Assembly (NCBI GenBank): GCA_946479015.1
Contig: CAMLEQ010000174.1
Span: 1 to 7,613, forward strand
Direction: 5' to 3'
DNA length: 7,613 nt
Origin: an uncultured Gemmatimonadota bacterium
Lineage (GTDB): Bacteria > Gemmatimonadota > Gemmatimonadetes > Gemmatimonadales > Gemmatimonadaceae
The position numbers and the translations under genes were made by a program. Each line of letters opens with the position of its first letter. Position 1 is the first letter of the stretch. The notes below the pieces were generated by a model, which saw nothing but the letters and a program-made list of their open reading frames with translations, did no database searches and was not told where the DNA came from. Below are positions 6,315 through 7,613 of this stretch, piece after piece.

Positions 6315-7504
6315 CCGATCCGCTCCTCCGCTTCCGCGCCGAGTTCCCCATCGTGGAGCGCACCACCTATCTCGTATCCAACTCCCTCGGCGCCATGCCG
6401 CGCGCCGTGCCGGAGCGGCTCGCCGAATACGCCGACGCGTGGCGGGAGCTGGGGGTGCGCGCGTGGGCGGAGGGGTGGTGGGAGATGCCGGTGACCGTCG
6501 GCGACGAGATCGCGCCACTGATCGGCGCCGGCGCCGGCGAGATCGCGATGCTCCCGAACGTCACCATCGCGCAGGCCTCGGTGCTCTCGGCGCTCGACTA
6601 CACCCCCCCGCGCGACACCGTGGTCATGACGGGGCTCGACTTCCCGTCGGTGCGCTACGTGTACGAGGGGCTGGCCGCGCGGCTCGGCGCGCGCGTGGTG
6701 GTGGTGCCGAGCGATGACGGCATCGGCATCGACACCGAGCGCGTGCTCGCGGCGATCGACGAGCGCACCCGGCTCGTGGCCGTGTCGCACGTGCTCTTCC
6801 GCTCCGCCTACGTGATGGATGCGGAGGCGATCTGCCGCCGCGCGCACGAGGTGGGCGCGCTGGTCTCGCTCGACGCGTTCCACTCGGTGGGCGTGCTCCC
6901 CGTGGACGTGCGGCGCACGGGAGTGGACTTCCTCGCCGGCGGGGTGCTCAAGTGGTTGTGCGGCGGCCCGGGGGGCGCGTTCCTGTACGTGTCCCCCGCG
7001 GTGCGGGATGCGGTGGCCCCGGCGTTCACTGGGTGGCAGGCGCACGCGCGGCCGTTCGCCTTCGAGCCGGCGATGGACTACGCGCACGACATTCATCGGT
7101 GGCTCAACGGGACGCCCGTGATCCCCGCGCTCTACGCGGCGATCGAGGGGCCGCGCTGCGTGCGACGCGCGGGGATCGACGCGATCCGCGAGAAGAGCAT
7201 CCGGCAGACGTCGCGGCTGCTCGAGCTCGCGGAGGCGCGCGGCTACCGCACGAGCGCGCCGCGCGACCCCGCGCGCCGCGGCGGCACGGTGGCGTTCGAC
7301 GTCCCGCACGGCGCCGCCGTGGCCCAGGCGCTCCTCGCGCGCGACATCCTCATCGACTACCGCCCCGACGCCGGCATCCGCGTGGCGCCGCACTTCTACA
7401 CATCGGACGACGAGATCGAGGAAGCGGTGGAGGCCATTGGAGAGATAGTGGAGAGTGGAGAATGGAAGAGGTATGAGGGGAGGAGAAGAAGTGTGGTGAC
7501 GTGA
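6311..7504 (+). CDS. kynU: Kynureninase-family PLP-dependent enzyme
   Basis: This 397-residue fold-type I (class V) PLP enzyme resembles bacterial kynureninase, which cleaves L-kynurenine to anthranilate and L-alanine. Matching regions in order: YLVSNSLGAMP (20-30), LPNVTIAQ (81-88), TGLDFPSVRYVYEGL (107-121), SHVLFRSAYVMD (159-170), cofactor Asp188 and His191 in DAFHSVG, Schiff-base Lys214 in LKWLCGGPGGAFLYVSP, GW plus ARPFAFEP (241-253), WLNGTPVIPAL (264-274), RRGGTVAFDVPHG (322-334) and IDYRPDAGIRVAPHFY (348-363). Kynureninases usually have D-L-A-H where this has D-A-F-H, so another substrate is possible. The last ~18 residues (from about 380) are charged, come from a C-free purine-rich stretch and look like a non-homologous tail. 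The ATG overlaps the permease stop (ATGA), which sets the start. The PLP-enzyme call is near certain; kynureninase is probable. Confidence 0.8.
   Translation: MTDPLLRFRAEFPIVERTTYLVSNSLGAMPRAVPERLAEYADAWRELGVRAWAEGWWEMPVTVGDEIAPLIGAGAGEIAMLPNVTIAQASVLSALDYTPPRDTVVMTGLDFPSVRYVYEGLAARLGARVVVVPSDDGIGIDTERVLAAIDERTRLVAVSHVLFRSAYVMDAEAICRRAHEVGALVSLDAFHSVGVLPVDVRRTGVDFLAGGVLKWLCGGPGGAFLYVSPAVRDAVAPAFTGWQAHARPFAFEPAMDYAHDIHRWLNGTPVIPALYAAIEGPRCVRRAGIDAIREKSIRQTSRLLELAEARGYRTSAPRDPARRGGTVAFDVPHGAAVAQALLARDILIDYRPDAGIRVAPHFYTSDDEIEEAVEAIGEIVESGEWKRYEGRRRSVVT
7436..7499 (+). repeat. 64-base C-free purine-rich tract at the end of the kynureninase gene
   Basis: No C occurs in 64 consecutive plus-strand bases, mostly G and A with scattered T and repeats of GGAGA and GTGGAGA. 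This contrasts sharply with the roughly 70 % or more GC around it. It encodes the last ~22 residues of the kynureninase-like protein and leads into the 41-base element. A shorter C-free purine tract (158-135, minus strand) sits in the same place before the left element copy. Confidence 0.75.
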
Positions 7505-7508
7505 GATT

Positions 7509-7549
7509 CCAGGACCTGGTGGGTAGAACACCATGAAACGCGTGTGGCG
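7509..7549 (+). repeat. 41-base repeated element, right copy (downstream of kynU)
   Basis: This is the partner of the left copy at 94-134 in opposite orientation. It holds the palindrome CCAGG-A-CCTGG (7509-7519), a 17-base linker with CACCA, and AACGCGTGTGGCG (7537-7549). It starts four bases past the kynureninase stop codon. The palindrome replaces the T/A pair of the left copy with C/G, so base pairing is kept while sequence changes. Confidence 0.5.
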
Positions 7550-7613
7550 TGTGGGGAACTGACGAGCGGATGAGCGTGGCGCTGGGGCGGGTTGGGCGCA
7601 TGTGGGACAACGC
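7550..7613. other. Right end, no supported gene
   Basis: The last 64 bases are G-rich. Short open frames start at ATG 7570 and ATG 7590 and run off the end; neither has a ribosome binding site or enough length to judge. The bases before ATG 7590 (TTGGGCGC) equal those before the permease ATG, which hints at, but does not establish, the start of another gene. Confidence 0.4.

Noticed and set aside
7570..7613. Start of a further gene at ATG 7570 or ATG 7590
   Set aside because: Fewer than 15 codons remain in the window, there is no ribosome binding site and there is no homology to judge.

Overview
The window is 7.6 kb of very GC-rich DNA (about 70 % or more by eye) from a bacterium. The protein-coding content is ordinary free-living heterotroph metabolism. 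Base composition and protein style (Ala/Arg/Gly/Val-rich) would fit Gemmatimonadota or another high-GC soil/aquatic lineage, but nothing here is diagnostic, so the phylum is a guess. Both ends look like the natural ends of an assembled contig: the left end is a long C-rich homopolymer region, and the right end stops about 110 bases past the last gene.

Layout. Three genes lie on the minus strand, transcribed right to left. The first is a 137-residue secreted/membrane protein of unknown function (4788 to 4375), followed by a strong hairpin. The second is a patatin-like phospholipase carrying a C-terminal [4Fe-4S] ferredoxin domain (about 4227 to 3115). The third is a class AcnA aconitase (2926 to 149). 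Divergent from these, two genes on the plus strand form a tight pair: an APC-family amino acid permease (4974-6314) overlaps by four bases (ATGA) with a kynureninase-family PLP enzyme (6311-7504). The 185-base divergent region (4789-4973) holds an 11-bp inverted repeat just upstream of a possible leaderless start for the permease, and a 20-bp palindrome in the leader of the 137-residue protein.

The main anomaly is in the aconitase. The reading frame is intact over 925 codons, and every catalytic and cluster-binding residue I can place is present except one. The conserved serine of the GTD-S-HTT active-site motif is replaced by an amber codon (TAG, 2285-2287), one base away from TCG. This is a recent nonsense mutation, a sequencing error, or much less likely a recoded stop. 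The second anomaly is the patatin-ferredoxin fusion, which I do not recall as a known architecture. The third is a pair of 41-base elements in opposite orientation, one just past the 3' end of acnA and one just past the 3' end of the kynureninase gene. They match at 32 of 41 positions, and the palindrome inside them keeps its pairing through a compensatory change.

How the genes work together. The permease and kynureninase are likely co-translated and could take up and cleave kynurenine or a related amino acid. Aconitase belongs to the TCA cycle. The patatin-ferredoxin protein and aconitase both need an Fe-S cluster, but I see no direct functional link. No CRISPR array, tRNA, rRNA, transposase or phage gene was found.
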